A stretch of DNA of 64,000 bases from Typhlomys cinereus (GCA_023101885.1 JALPQD010000408.1:797019-861018), one strand, 5' to 3'; shown: positions 1-60,914, counted from the stretch's first letter. Notes: generated by a model from the sequence alone, not told the origin. Numbers and translations are program-made.

Positions 1-1114
1 ATAAAAGTATCGTGGTTGGGTTCCAGTGCCACTAACATACCACAGGGTCCCTAATCAGACCTGGCAAAATTCTCTAGGGTAAATTAACAGACTGGCGCCG
101 TAACTTATAACTCATTCTCCCGGTAGTGTGGTTATCAAGACATAATCCCTAAGAGCCTGAGCAAGTCTCATGAACAACTAGCCCTCGGTATAGGGCAGGG
201 GGCCCAGACAGTTCCTAGACTGACCTCCCTGATTCCCCTCAAGAGGGGAAGTAAGTCTTTCCAACACTAAATGAGGGCTTGCATGTATTACGGATCATAA
301 AAAACCAGCTCAGCAGCATACTGAGGCCAGCGGGGCAGAAGCTACAAGAAATGACACTGCCACATTCCCTAAGATCCTGCTTAGAAAGAAACCAAACTGG
401 TTAAGTTCGAAACAGCAAGCCCTATTCCAATCTGTCCTGTTGCAGTCGTCCCTTACTTCCTGCTTTCATAAGGACAATTCTAGTAAAACTGCAGGCTGCA
501 CCCCTACCACTGAGCTGTTAGCCCTCCACTTGAGAAAACACAGGCCCATTTATCTTTGATAAAAGGGAAAAAAACTTAACTATGCATCAGGTCCCTGGCT
601 TAGTTGTACTAAATATGCCCATGCCAATTTGCTTGTATTATCCATTTTAAGAAAGGTTTATTATACCTCAGGGTCTCATTTACATAAAATCTCAATATAC
701 AAGCCAACTGCTACTTCTAACTAACCAGTAAGAGGCAAAAACCTAAAACTAAAATCTTCAATTAATCCCAAAGTCACAGGAATTTCTCCAAGAGTTGAGG
801 ACTGCTAAGTCTGCTTCTTAACTATGAGGAAAAGGACAGAAGGTTAGCACAATAACAACTATGGTTAGAATTTGCAGGACTCTCAATAAAAGAATCAAAT
901 TTTGACTTTGATAGAATGAAGCACTATATCATGTGTGCTCTGCTTTCCAAAGATGACACAGATTTCAACCTGAGATGTGAAATAAGTTTAACATAATCAA
1001 ATGGGAGAAGAGTCACTGTCTCCTTCACAGCCAAAAGTTAAAAACACGACATCTTCAAAATATACATGAGGAACCTTTGAGGTAAAATATTTCCATTCAA
1101 AAACAACTGATGGC

Positions 1115-1376
1115 TGGGCTGGAGAGATGGCTCAGGAATTAAAACATTGTCTCACAAGTAGAAGTTCCTAAGTTTAGCTCCCAGGGCCCATGTAAAAACG
1201 CCAGGCAGAAAAGGCAGCGGCCCACACTTCTAGCCCTGGTGGGTAGAACCTGGGAAATCCCAGAGCGAAGCAAGGAGGTAGAAACAATCCAGGATGATTC
1301 CCGAAGTCACCCTTGGTCCTCCACAGGGACACAGTATCTTCTGATACACACAGACAGACAGACAGACAGACACGCG

Positions 1377-1410
<34 letters not shown>

Positions 1411-1426
1411 AAATAAATAAAATACA
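1115..1426 (+). mobile_element. IDL-Geo SINE
   Basis: Head gctggagagatggctcagg, right monomer ending in the cctccacagggacacag block, then a (CAGA)n/(CA)n tail and aataaa words. All copies of this dimeric SINE share this order; later entries give only differences. Confidence 0.85.
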
Positions 1427-1442
1427 TTTATATATGTATAAA

Positions 1443-1700
1443 ACCTCTGATGGTCTCGATAGCTCAAGGGTTAATACTCTGCCTCTCAAGCAAAAAGTCC
1501 TGAGTATTATTATCAGGCTCCACATAAAAACACCAAGTAGAAGCGAGCTGCACTTGTGGCTCTGGTGGGCAGAGCCTGGGAAATCCTAGAGTGAAGCAAA
1601 AAGGAGGCAGAAGCAATCCAGGATGATTCACAAGTCACTCTTGGTCCTCCACAGGGACACACAGTGCCCTGTGACACTGAATAAATAAAGTTTAAAAAAA
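1443..1700 (+). mobile_element. IDL-Geo SINE, degraded head
   Basis: Follows the previous copy directly. The head is altered (ggtctcgatagctcaagggt) and the CA tail is replaced by aataaataaag plus an A-run. Confidence 0.75.
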
Positions 1701-2372
1701 CTAATAATTCTCTGTATTCATATCATCTTCTAAGAGAAAAACAACTTATTACTTCTTAGTTCAATTTATTACCCTGAAGCATTCATAATGAATGAGAATT
1801 CTGGAAACAAGACAGTTTTGATCCTTTCTGAGCACTGTTCTTTCACCATTTTCTCATTTTCAGTTTCAAAACACAGGTCAGGGGTCAGCCAGAAATATTA
1901 AGGAAACAAAATTTATTCTGGTTAATGGTAACTTAAAAATGCCCCAAAATGTACTAAAAATAACCTGGAAAATTAGATGTGATTTTAAATGTCTTGAATC
2001 TAATGCTAAACCTCTCCACCAGCCAAAAAATAAATAAATAAATAAATAAATAAAAATTTACATTTAGGAAAGAATATGACGGGAAACATCTCAACTCTAT
2101 CTGCAAAGCAGGCGACAGCATGCCTGCCAAATCCCAACTGACATCTTAATTTTCACAAGTTTTTTTTTTCCCCCCAAACATTCCAAGCCGTCAAGGACGC
2201 ATCAGAATGAACAATGGCCCAACATTTCTTCACTACTTAAAAACCAAGTTTATTCTCTCCATACTGCATTCCCTAAAGGGCAGGACCGTCACCAGGCTTA
2301 ACCTGATGCACAGTGGGTAAAAAGAAATTCACAGTCTCAAAGTGTTTTCATTTAAGCCACGTTTATTTTAAA

Positions 2373-2392
2373 TTTTTTTTATTATTTATTCA

Positions 2393-2440
<48 letters not shown>

Positions 2441-2655
2441 ACCAAGGGTGAATTCGGGAATCATCGTGGATTCCTTCTACCTCCTCTTTTTGTTTACTCT
2501 GCCCCGGGGTTCACAGGCTCCTCCCACCAGGACCAGAAGCACAGGCCGCCCCCCGCCTCCCTCCCGGCGTTTGTACGTGGGATCTAGGATACGAACTCAG
2601 GACCCTCTGCCTTCAAGGCAGAGGCTTAACCCCCTGAGCCATCTCTCCAGCCCCA
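2373..2655 (-). mobile_element. IDL-Geo SINE, young CpG-rich subfamily
   Basis: Minus orientation. The tail before (CA)n reads as the complement of ttattcaattg. Direct repeats aagccacgtttattttaaa (2354-2372) and aagccacatttattttaaa (2656-2674), 18 of 19 identical. Confidence 0.9.
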
Positions 2656-2903
2656 AAGCCACATTTATTTTAAACTGAATAAACTTTTTAAAAAAATCCT
2701 TCCTTCCTAGGAATATTGCTTGTTGAGATGCAAGTAGTGCTGGCCAATTAAGACTCTTTAGCTCCACACTGGAATCTCACATTAACTCAGGTGTACTATC
2801 CCAGAGTAATTAAGAAACCAACTCCAGGCTATGGTAGGAAGGACTATCTTAATGAAAATTAATCACGTCCTAAAAAAGAAATGCAAAAAAGTAAGATGCA
2901 TAC

Positions 2904-51800
<48,897 letters not shown>

Positions 51801-52929
51801 CGCCGCCGCGCCTGGGCCCCTCGGCGGCGCCGAGCGAAGGGGACCCGGACCGAGAAAGCTGGGGACTTCCGGCAGAACCGGGGCTTCCAGCGCCGCGGCG
51901 GCGGAGGGGCGGGCCCGAGTGCTGTGACCCGGAAGCGCTTCCCCCGGCGGGTGGGTGGGGCCCAGGCCAGCACAGACGTGGCTTCAAAAGGATTACAATC
52001 CTTTCCGGTTGGGAAGTAGCGGAAGATAGCGGAGGAGATAGGCTCTGACGGAAATAGAAGTGCCCCTACCGGAAGTCTCTTCAACATCAATAACTTTATT
52101 GTTAGGCATTGTTTAGGCATTTTGACAAGTGCTGTAAGTCACCCAACCTACAGGAGCCCCCTCCCGGGTTCTTACGTTTCTCTGCTCCCGTCTGGGCAGT
52201 GTGATGTACCGTGATTTCCTTGATGACTGCTTGTCTGAAACCAAGAACACAACTCTTCAAGCCTTCAGTTCTCCTATCAGAAAACTAATTTGTGGAAACA
52301 CAGCAAATTCATAGACCAAGATGTCAGACATCACTAACAGTATCAAATAATTGAGAAACAAATATCCAACATCGATCTAACTGGATCAATAATTCGTGAT
52401 CCAGACATACAACTGGAAAATGAATCTGCCATTTAAGTCATGTTGAGCAACAAAACAAATAGTGGTACTATTATAGTCGATTTATCACATGATATAAACA
52501 AATGAAAGAACAACCTTCTGCCTTGCAGAAGAATCCCAAACAATAAGTGTAGAAAAATAAGGGAGAAAAAAAGCATCATTAAGACACTGCAGTAATAACT
52601 GTAGTAGAGACACCATTGGATATTAAAATAAGTGGGCAAAAGTTTTGAGAAAACCTTCATCAAAGAAGGCTCTTTTTATATACACATACATACTATAAAG
52701 CAAGTTATCAATCAAATCAAGCAAGGGCAAAGTCACTTTATATGAAGCTCTATCCATGTGTAGAAAAAGAATGTGATTTTGTATCAACACAATAAAAAAG
52801 TTATATTGATACCTGCCATTGTATGATTTCTGTGACCTAAAGCAAACCTCGATATGCTCAATAAGTCAGTGAAAAAAGTTCCAGGAGAACTGAGAATCTG
52901 AATAGACTCAAATAATATCCCCAAGATAT

Positions 52930-53098
52930 TTACTAATAGCAAGAGGGAGACAAAGCATAGTGGTGTATGCTTGTAATCACAGTACTTAAGAGGACTGATA
53001 AAAAAAATAAAAAAATAAAAAAAGAGGACTGAAAGATTCACTGCATGTTCAAGGATAGTCAGGGCTACATATCGAGACTGTCTCAAAAAGAAAAGATG
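52930..53098 (+). mobile_element. B1-like SINE carrying a tail-only insertion
   Basis: catagtggtgtatgcttgta, then an A-rich insert with an 11-bp duplication, then ggatagtcagggctacatat and gactgtctcaaaaag. Confidence 0.65.
52999..53021 (+). mobile_element. Tail-only retroposition event
   Basis: An A-rich segment of 23 bases (t then a-runs broken by t) interrupts a B1-like SINE and is bounded by identical 11-bp repeats aagaggactga at 52988-52998 and 53022-53032. This is what an insertion carrying only a poly(A)-like tail leaves behind. Confidence 0.75.
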
Positions 53099-54192
53099 AG
53101 CAATAACTTTCCAGTGGCGCATGGCTGTACAAAATGCTGAGAATAAATGCCTGTTGAGAGTTCAATCCTAAAGCCATCCATCTAAAACCTGGGCCACCCC
53201 ACTGATAGGGGCATTCTCTGTGCTCATCCAGTTCTAGTCCCTAAGGTTTCCCCTGTGTGTTCTTATCTCTCGTCAGGTCCTCATAGTCTAAGGGGGCATG
53301 TTGGTGTTTCAGTCATTATTACTGCCTCTGTTCTTGGTTGACATCAGAGTTCAGCTCTTTTGGCCTTGCAGCTGTTCTCACTGCCCTTGGAGGCCTTGTC
53401 TTGTGGGCTTTGCTGCTGTACATCGCTGGTTTAGGAGTCCAGCATCTTCCAGTCTGTCGCTGTTCATCGCTGACATTGGAGCCCAGACTCTTCATCCCTC
53501 CAGTGTGATTAATGCTTCACACTTTCCCAAGATCCTTCTGCCTTATGAAACTTAGCTCAAGAACTAAGCAGCTACAGGCAGCTACTGTTGGAGGGCACTA
53601 GTTTTATTTGTGAATTAATTTACATATAATTAAATGACCCAATGAGTTTCTTTAGCGTTGCTTACAGGAGCATGTACACCTTACCAGTGGCTACACTATT
53701 GGAAGATTTTCTCTTCCTGCCCCATCAACTTTTAACTGAATATAATCTTCAGGGAGAGATGAAGCCTCCTGAGGCCCTCCCCACTCTATAACACAGTATT
53801 GGCAGGCATAATCTTGTGCCAATCTTGTGCAGATGGTCATCGCTGCCGTGAATTCAAAAGAGTGCAACAGCCACGTCATGCCCACCTTGCCCTAACTCTT
53901 GCACTCTTTCTGCCCCTTCTTCCCAAATCTTCCTGAGCATTGATACAGATGTCCTAGCTGAGCATCCAGCCATCACACAGTATCACTACTTTCTCATTCT
54001 TTGGAGCAGCTATCAATCTTTGCAGTTACCACTGCAAGCAGAAGCTTCTCTGACCAAAACTAATAGCATAACTGATCTATAAACATAAAATGGTTGGTTA
54101 AAAGGCAATTCAACAGACACAATATGCCCATTTAGCAGAACAGCAGCAGCTTCCCTGTTAGGGATCTATGGTCTCCCCAGACATGGACTTTT

Positions 54193-54332
54193 TTTTTTTT
54201 ATTTCAGCTCATACAAACTTATTAGGTACACCAGTTCCCTCCCTCCCTCCTCCTCCCCCCGTACCCCCTGCTCCCCTTCCCCACCCCTCTCCCTCCCCAT
54301 CCCCCAGTGCCTCCCACCCCAATTCCCAGAGA
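54193..54332 (-). mobile_element. L1 3' UTR stub
   Basis: Only about 140 bases of L1 3' end (polypurine tract plus A-tail, minus orientation), almost identical to the 3' end of the L1 at 59.4 kb. Direct repeats cagacatggactttt at 54178-54192 and 54333-54347 define the insertion. Confidence 0.9.
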
Positions 54333-54717
54333 CAGACATGGACTTTTAACCAGGCTTACAGTACCAAACACAAATTCTCTTCCATGGAGAAAGCCTCATA
54401 TACATTCCAAAGCATAGCAAACTTGTCACTATTGCACTAGGGGGTCATCTTGCCTGACTAGTTCTTGTACCACAACTCAATAAGACTGCTATTGACAATT
54501 CTCTCCCAGCAGCCAGCATAGCACCTTCTGGGACAGTGAGGACTAGCCAGTGGGGAATAATTTCTATTATGTCCTGCAGGCAGAACACGAGGCATCTTCA
54601 ACAAGATTTTTACATCTACCCCTGGAGTTCAGCCAACAGCAGTGGCAATTGCCTGTCCTGTTTTGGAGGTTTAGAGGCTCCCTGGCCAACAACTCCTAGG
54701 AAGGAGCTCACCCCTGG

Positions 54718-55088
54718 TGTCATGGTCTGAAATGAGTTGCTCCCCTTAGGCTCATGTGCTTGAATCCTTAGCTGCTGCCAGTATTTGAGAAGGCCATCGC
54801 ACCCTTAGGAGGTGGAGTCTTGCTGGAAGAAGGCAGTCATAGGGAGTGGGCCTTGAGGTGGGTTAGCCCCACCTTGCTTAAGTGAGTGAGTCTGCTCTTG
54901 AGCTTGTAGCATGGAAGCTCTTAGCTTCCATAAAGGACCTAACTTAGGCCTTCTCCAGCTTCTCCCAGCCAATCATGCCTTCCCTGCCATGAAGGACGTT
55001 TCTCTCTTCTGGAACCTTAAGTTGAATAAATCTCAAGTTGCTTGACTTTGAGTGGTTTCTCACACAACAGAGAAGAATAACTGGTATA
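54718..55088 (+). repeat. 5' LTR of MaLR-like element
   Basis: About 371 bases containing ggaggtggagtcttgctgg, a run of short C/T-rich words and a gaataaatc polyadenylation-type signal near 55024. Its partner is at 56673-57656. Confidence 0.75.
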
Positions 55089-56696
55089 GAAATTAGTACT
55101 AAGAAGTGGGATATTGCTGTGAAGTGCCACAATGTGAAGTGCTCTGAAGTTGAGAGAAATTAGTACCAGAAAAATGAGGTGTTGTAGGTGTGAGACTAAG
55201 AATCTAATACCAACAAGTGAAGTTGCTACTTGTGAAGCTGAGAAAAGTTGGTACCCAGAAGCAGAGAAATATGGTCACTGCCGTGACATGGCTTGTAAGC
55301 TTTGGAAATGTTTATTGGAGAAATATGGAGAACTTATTTGCATCTTGGAGACAGGGTCAAAAGGGCCATTCTTGTGAAAGCTTAAAATACTAATATTGTG
55401 AGAGACTAATATTGTCAGTGGAAGCCTAGCTCGTGATGATCCAGAGGGGAGCAGAGACTGTGTCAGGAATTTGAGAAGGGGCAAATGGAGCAATGTGTTG
55501 GCAGAGAATTTGATCAAGTTTTGCCTCATCCTGAAAGCTTGCCTTAAATTAAATTCAAGTACTTGGTGGAGGAACTTTCAAGGCAATGTAGTCTTGACAG
55601 TGTAGCATGGCTACTTTTTAGCACTCTTGTTCAGAGTTACAAAAAAAAAGAGCAAGGAATCAGACAGAAAGAAGCAGAAAACTGAAGTTTGATGATGAAT
55701 AATGCAATAGCAAACTTGAAGAGTTTGGACCAGGAAGAAGCAGAGAGCAAAATGTGGGCTGCTGTTAAAGAAATTAACTCCATTAGTAAATCAAAGTCTG
55801 CTCTTGATTTAGATAATAGATGAGGCCCTATCCGGAGTCCAAGATCCTCAGTGAGGGCTCTCACCCATAAGAATGCAAATTCTTTCTGGAAAGGAAGTGC
55901 TAAAGAGTAGAGCTCTGAGGTAATTGATTTCTCCTCCAAAGCAAAGGCCCAAAAGAGATTTTTGCCTACAGTCAGCACCCAGAAGCTGAACCGTGAGTTG
56001 AGAGTCAGTCTCCAACCCAAGGCTGTAGCAGAATTTAGCAAGTCATCTATGCGATCCTAGTTTCAGAGGCATCAAATATGCAAGAGCGAAGAAGAGGTGG
56101 ATTCCTCCTCCAAGGTTTCAGAGAATGGCAAAAATCAGTCAGTATGTGGCGAAAAGCCTGCAGTTTAGAAACCCATGTGTTTGTGCTGTGGAGTTAAAGC
56201 TTGAGAAGTGAAGATGTTAGAGATGCCAAGGCTGACATGGGACATCTGCCAAGGAAAAGTTATGCATTATACGAGGAGCCATCCCAATAGAATGATGTGC
56301 TATATGGGAAGCTTTCCTGGAGGGGTGAAACCAAAACTCTTTGGAACTGAAATGATTTCAACAAGACTATTGTTTTCTGGACTTGGAGCTACAGGATTTG
56401 GAGTTTGTCCTGCTGGTTTTTGGTCTTGTTATGGACCGATCTTTCCTGAATATGCCCCCATTCCTCCCGTTTGGAATGAGAATGTTTATTCTGTGCCATT
56501 GTATGTTGGAAGTATGTAACTTGTCTTTTGATTTTACTAAAGGCTTTGTTTGGACTTTGGACTTTTAGACTGTGTTGGGACTACTAATGTAGTCTGTGAA
56601 GACTTTTAAAGTTGGACGGAGTATGTTTCGCATAATGAAATGGCAATGAGCCTGTTGGGGCCAGAGATGGAATGTCATGGTGTGAAATGTGAGTTG

Positions 56697-57000
56697 TTAG
56701 GCTGGAGAGATGGCTCAGGGGTTAAAACTCTGCCTTGCAAGCAGAAGATCCTGAGTTCAGATCCCAGGTCACATGTAAAAAACACAAGGCAGAAATGGCA
56801 GTGGCCTGTACTTCAGCCCTGGTGGGCAAAGCCTGGAAAATCCCAGAGCAAAGCAAAAAAGGAAGTGGAAGCAATCCAGGATGTTTCCCGAAGTCATCCT
56901 TGATCTTCCACAAGGACTCACAGGGTCCTCTGATACACAAACACACATGCACACAATCAATCAAGCAAGCAAGCAAGCAATAAAAGATTTAGTCTTAAAA
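56697..57000 (+). mobile_element. IDL-Geo SINE, first of a same-site pair
   Basis: Older-type body with an (AAGC)n-like tail. The target word aaatgtgagttg precedes it (56685-56696) and follows it (57001-57012). Confidence 0.9.
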
Positions 57001-57012
57001 AAATGTGAGTTG

Positions 57013-57300
57013 GGGGCTGGAGAGGTGGCTCAGGGGTTAAGCCTCTGCCTTGCAGGCGGAAGGTCCTGAGTTCAGATCCCAGATCCCACGTATAGACGCC
57101 AGGCGGAAGCGGGGGCGGACTGCGCTTCTGGTCCTGGTAGGGCGGAGCCTGTGAATCCCGGGGCAGAAGGAGGTGGAGGCGTCCATGGTGGTTCGCGAAT
57201 TCGTCCGTGGTTCTACACATACACAGACAGACACACATACACACACAGACACACACACATGCACACAGTTGAATAAATAATAATAAAAAAAATTAAAAAA
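57013..57300 (+). mobile_element. IDL-Geo SINE, young subfamily, second of a same-site pair
   Basis: CpG-rich copy that preserves the full right monomer (gcggaagcgggggcggactg onward). The target word aaatgtgagttg occurs again on both sides (57001-57012 and 57301-57312). Confidence 0.92.
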
Positions 57301-57944
57301 AAATGTGAGTTGTTCCTCACAGGCTCATTAGCTGCTGTCAATTTTTGAGAAAGTCATGGCACCTTTAGGAGATGGAGCGATGCTGCAAAAAGTCATCAAG
57401 GTAGACCTTGAGGTTGGTTAGCCCCCACCTTGCTTGAGTGAATCTGCTCTTGAGCTTGCAGCAGCAGCTCTACCTCCATGATGTCTGCAGTAACATAGGC
57501 CTTCTTCCAGCTTCTGCCAGTCAGCCATGCCATTTCTGCCATGAAGGATTTTTTCTCCCTTCTGGAACTGTAAGCTGAATAAATCTCCTTTTCTCCCTTT
57601 AAGTTACTTTGAGTTTGACTCTTGTCTCACAGCAACAGAAAAGAGTAATTGGTATACCTGCCATTGTAATTTTCATGTAGTAACCAATGTTCTCTAGCTT
57701 ACATAGCATGTCTCCATTCAAACTACCTGGTCGTTTTTTTTTAATTAGTTTACCAAATATCAGATTTCTTTTTGACTTTTTGTAGTCTTGGCTCACTCTT
57801 TCCCACTCCTTCCTCCCCCACATCTCCCTTTGTTGTTATTTCTTGTCACACACACCCCTCACTGATCTTAAACCTTTCCACACACTTCCGATTCTTCCTT
57901 CCACTTTCCTACAGTGTTCTACTACTCTATCCCCAACACTTTTA

Positions 57945-58031
57945 AAAACCTTTTTCTTTCTTCCTTTTTCTTTTTTTCTTCCTTCCTTTCTTTTCTTTTT
58001 CTTTTTTTTTTTTTTCTTTTTTTTTTTTTGA
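57945..58031 (+). repeat. Pyrimidine-rich (CTTT)n/poly(T) tract
   Basis: Mostly T with C, ending in a long T-run. It may be the tail of an unrecognised minus-strand retroposon. Confidence 0.7.
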
Positions 58032-58794
58032 GCCCCTTTCTACTGTCCTGGGCTGTACATACCCTCACTCTCACATAAATGCACATATATAAAAGTTAAA
58101 AGACAGGATTCACATTTTGAGAGAGAATATGTGGTTTTTATCTTTCTAAGCTTAGGTTACTTTCTTTCCAGTTCCATCCATTTTCCTGCAAATTTCATAA
58201 TTTCACCTTTTTATGGCTGAATAAAATTCCATTATGTAAATGAACCACACTTTCATCAGATGTTCTGTTCATGTTGATGGACAGATAGAGTGACTCCATT
58301 TCCTTGGTGTTGTGAATAGAGTGTCAAGAAACATGAATGCACAAGCATCTCTTGGTAGCTGTAGAGTTGCTGGTGTCCTGGGAGCTGAGATAGCTCTGTC
58401 AACTGCAGGGTTATAAGGGAAGGCTGGGGACACTATGGAACTTGGGCAGTAGCCACACCCAAAGGCCAGTGGGATTTTACTGATACTAATTCTCCACCCA
58501 GAGGAATGTATTAGCCTGTGGTCCCACTTCCCATGAGCAAAAGGGCTATGTGAGTATATCACATAAAAATCATTAATAAATCTAAGGTCTACAGTAGAAC
58601 TTCCCCAACCTGCTTCCCCAAAGCAGGTGCCCTTAGGGACAGAACTTCCGGACTTATTTTCAAACTAACAATAGTCTAGTGTATGAAATTTTATGAGTGC
58701 GAACAAGAGACATCAAAAACATTATTTTTGAAATTCAATAATTCATTTTCCCACTATGACTTATTCTCCTGTGATATAATCCCTAACTAAGAAG

Positions 58795-58930
58795 GCTGGG
58801 GCAGAAGGATTACTGGGAGTTCAAAGCCATGCTGGGTTACAGAATGAGACCCTGTAACACACAGGAAAGAAGGAAGAAAGAGAGGAAGGAAAGGACAGCT
58901 TAAGGAGGGAAGGAAGGAGGAAAGCAGGGA
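58795..58930 (+). mobile_element. B1-like fragment with (GAAG)n tail
   Basis: ggcagaaggattactggga, ccatgctgggttacagaatg, then a purine tail to about 58930. Confidence 0.5.
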
Positions 58931-59431
58931 AGAACTACATACTACATTTTTAAACTTTCATCTTCAACGCGTATTAGATGCAGTTGGAATTTGGTTGAAT
59001 CCAGCTGGCAATCCTGAAGAGAGGCAGGAAGAGAAGCAGAAGGGAAAAAAAATCTTTCTGCTTCGTTTTAGCCTCTTAATGTGGCATGAGCCTGTTAAAG
59101 AACGACAGCGGGTGGAACCCAGGGATCAAGGATGCTGGGTGGGGCCCCTCCCCTTCTCTGCCTTCCTAACCTGACAGGGATCCTGACGGGCAGTAGCTCT
59201 GAGCAGAGCCCATGGCAGCTGAGGCCCCACCACCCTCCCCCACCCCCCATGACAGCTGCAGATCCGCTGGTGCATTTGTGGCCCGCCTGCCCCCAACTCC
59301 GACTGGGTCCCAGGTCCAGGTCTACGAACCAAGCCTGAGAACACCCCGCACCCCTCCCGCGGTCCCGGCTGCAGCTGCAGAACAGAGCAGCAGGTGGCAC
59401 CAGGCCTGAAGCTTGGGTTTGCTAGAGTTTA

Positions 59432-60914
59432 TTATTATTTTTTTTTTTATTTCAGCTCATACAAACTTATTAGGTACACCAGTTCCCTCCCTCCCTCCTC
59501 CTCACCCCGTACTCCCTGCTCCCCCTCCCCACCCCTCTCCCTCCCCATCCCCCAGTGCCTCCCACCCCAATTCCCAGAGAGTCCTTTCTTGTGCATGTCT
59601 GATTTTCCTCTGGGTCCTCCTCTCCGATGACGTACAAGGACCCAGTGGCCTTTCCCGAACCCTTTCCCGTGTTCCCCTTAGGTATAGGAACACTGCTGTG
59701 GCTGCCAATCCTTTGCCTCCAAGGATCTTGGTGCCTTTAGCAGATGCTAGACTTTGTGAGGTCAACAGTGTGTTGGACAATGCGCAGGGCATGCAAAGTC
59801 CAATTATGATTGCTTCAGCCCTAACTAGTATAGAGTATCTTACATATCATTGCTCCTCCCATCCTTATGCTCTTACACTCTTACCGCCCCCTCTTCCGCA
59901 AATTTCCCTGAGCTTCAAGATGGGGAGAGACTAAGCTGGCCTAGTTCTAGGTGGTTGATATAGAGTCTCTGAAGTTCTGGATTGTGGTTTGTTGATTTTC
60001 TTTTGCAGTTTTGCTGCTCCTGCAATGCCCTTCACTCCATCCTGGTGGGCATTGTATGTTACCCCCTGGCCAGAGACAAAAAGCTGTTAGAGTCTTGTGA
60101 TAAAAGCACATTCAAAGGTAGATGTAATAAAAGTGGGAAATCACAGTGAGGGAGGGGTCTATCACCCATATGCAAAATTGTTACTTTTTATCTGCCAGAC
60201 TATATGCCCTCCTCTTCTGGTGAGATCACTCCCCCTCAGTAGTAAATGATCAGGAACAAAAGTCTATGAACTTAATCAGATGTCTCATTACTTATTTGGG
60301 TCCTTGGTGGAGGCCTATTTTCCCTGCTGTAACATGGTCCCTTCTCTCCTTCTTTCTGGTGTGGCCCTCCTACCCCATCCCTCCTGTTCATAATCCTTGC
60401 AATTACTGTCTCTAGGTGGGCTGGGTGGGTTTGGTACTAGGAGCCACTATTAGGGAGTACATACGGCGCTTAATTTTCTGGGTCTGGGATACTTCACTTA
60501 ATATAATTGTTTCTAATGACATCCATTTCCCGGCAAATTCCAGTAATTCATCATTTTTGATGGCTGAGTAGTACTCAATTGTATAGATGTACCACAGTTT
60601 CCTTATCCACTCGTCAACTGTTGGACATTTGGGCTGATTCCATGACTTTGCTATTGTAAACAGTGCTGCTATGAACATGGTCGTGCTTGTGCTCTCGAGG
60701 TGAACCTCTGCTGTATGGGGGGTTATTCCCAAAAGTGGAATCGCAGGGTCATATGGCATTTCAATCTTTAATTTCTTTAAGAATCTCCAGACGGCTCGCC
60801 AGAGTGGCTGTATGAGCCTGCATTCCCACCAGCAATGTAGGAGAGTTCCCCTCTCTCCACATCCTCTCCAGCATTTGTCGTTGTTAGTATTGTGGATTTT
60901 TGCCATCCTGACCG
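59432..60914 (-). mobile_element. LINE-1, 5'-truncated, with ORF2 C-terminus and 3' UTR
   Basis: The insertion is bounded by identical 17-bp repeats gggtttgctagagttta at 59415-59431 and 60915-60931. On the minus strand it starts inside ORF2, carries about 164 codons of the ORF2 C-terminal region (stop at 60412), then about 0.96 kb of 3' UTR with a polypurine tract, and ends in an A-rich tail. The truncated copy cannot mobilise. The perfect repeats indicate a young insertion. Confidence 0.95.
60412..60906 (-). pseudogene. L1 ORF2 C-terminal fragment
   Basis: An open frame that includes [51 protein letters not shown] and [20 protein letters not shown]. These are typical of the cysteine-rich end of L1 ORF2. 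The endonuclease and reverse transcriptase domains are absent because of 5' truncation. The frame is undamaged. Confidence 0.93.

Larger units (their letters stand above)
1..2903. other. COG3 intron 20, partial
   Basis: Positions 1-1110 show no gene and no repeat I can name. The word tggcgccgtaac near 93 is not enough to call a retroviral primer site. Three IDL-Geo SINEs fill 1115-2655, and (AAAT)n lies at 2027-2053. Confidence 0.7.
52086..54177. other. Intergenic, upstream of COG3
   Basis: One B1-like SINE. 53150-54177 and 54350-54710 look like one unclassified interspersed repeat with pieces resembling old rodent L1 3' UTR, but I cannot name it. Confidence 0.4.
54718..57656 (+). mobile_element. 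MaLR-like LTR retrotransposon with both LTRs
   Basis: Two related LTRs beginning tgtcatggt and ending ggtata bracket an internal region that starts aattagtactaagaagtggg, typical of the ERVL-MaLR group. Near-identical 5-bp flanks (cctgg at 54713-54717, cctgc at 57657-57661) fit the 5-bp duplication of that group. The internal region has no long coding frame, as usual for MaLRs. The 3' LTR is split by two SINEs. Family naming is from memory of LTR structure. Confidence 0.75.
56673..57656 (+). repeat. 3' LTR of MaLR-like element, interrupted
   Basis: Same start (tgtcatggtgtgaaat) and end as the 5' LTR. The first 24 bases are separated from the rest by two IDL-Geo SINEs (56697-57300). The remainder from 57301 is clearly homologous to 54735-55088. 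Confidence 0.75.
57662..59090. other. Intergenic, no gene recognised
   Basis: A pyrimidine tract, L1-like ORF2 remnants are possible around 58140-58300 on the minus strand, and a B1-like fragment. No gene. Confidence 0.45.

Noticed and set aside
93..104. tggcgccgtaac as a retroviral primer-binding site
   Set aside because: Only the first seven bases fit a lysine-tRNA site, and no LTR end or internal region could be seen beside it.
2313..2678. Open frames with long Cys-Val or Thr-His runs here and at 1174, 10695, 20168, 25407, 31564, 34584, 40345, 56957 and similar sites
   Set aside because: They translate (GT)n/(CA)n tails and SINE bodies, and they recur at every IDL-Geo copy.
56208..56519. 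A 103-codon open frame on the plus strand
   Set aside because: Lies in the internal region of a MaLR-like element, which is normally noncoding, and matches nothing I recognise.
59394..59934. Proline/serine-rich open frames on the plus strand
   Set aside because: Antisense translation of the L1 3' UTR polypurine tract.
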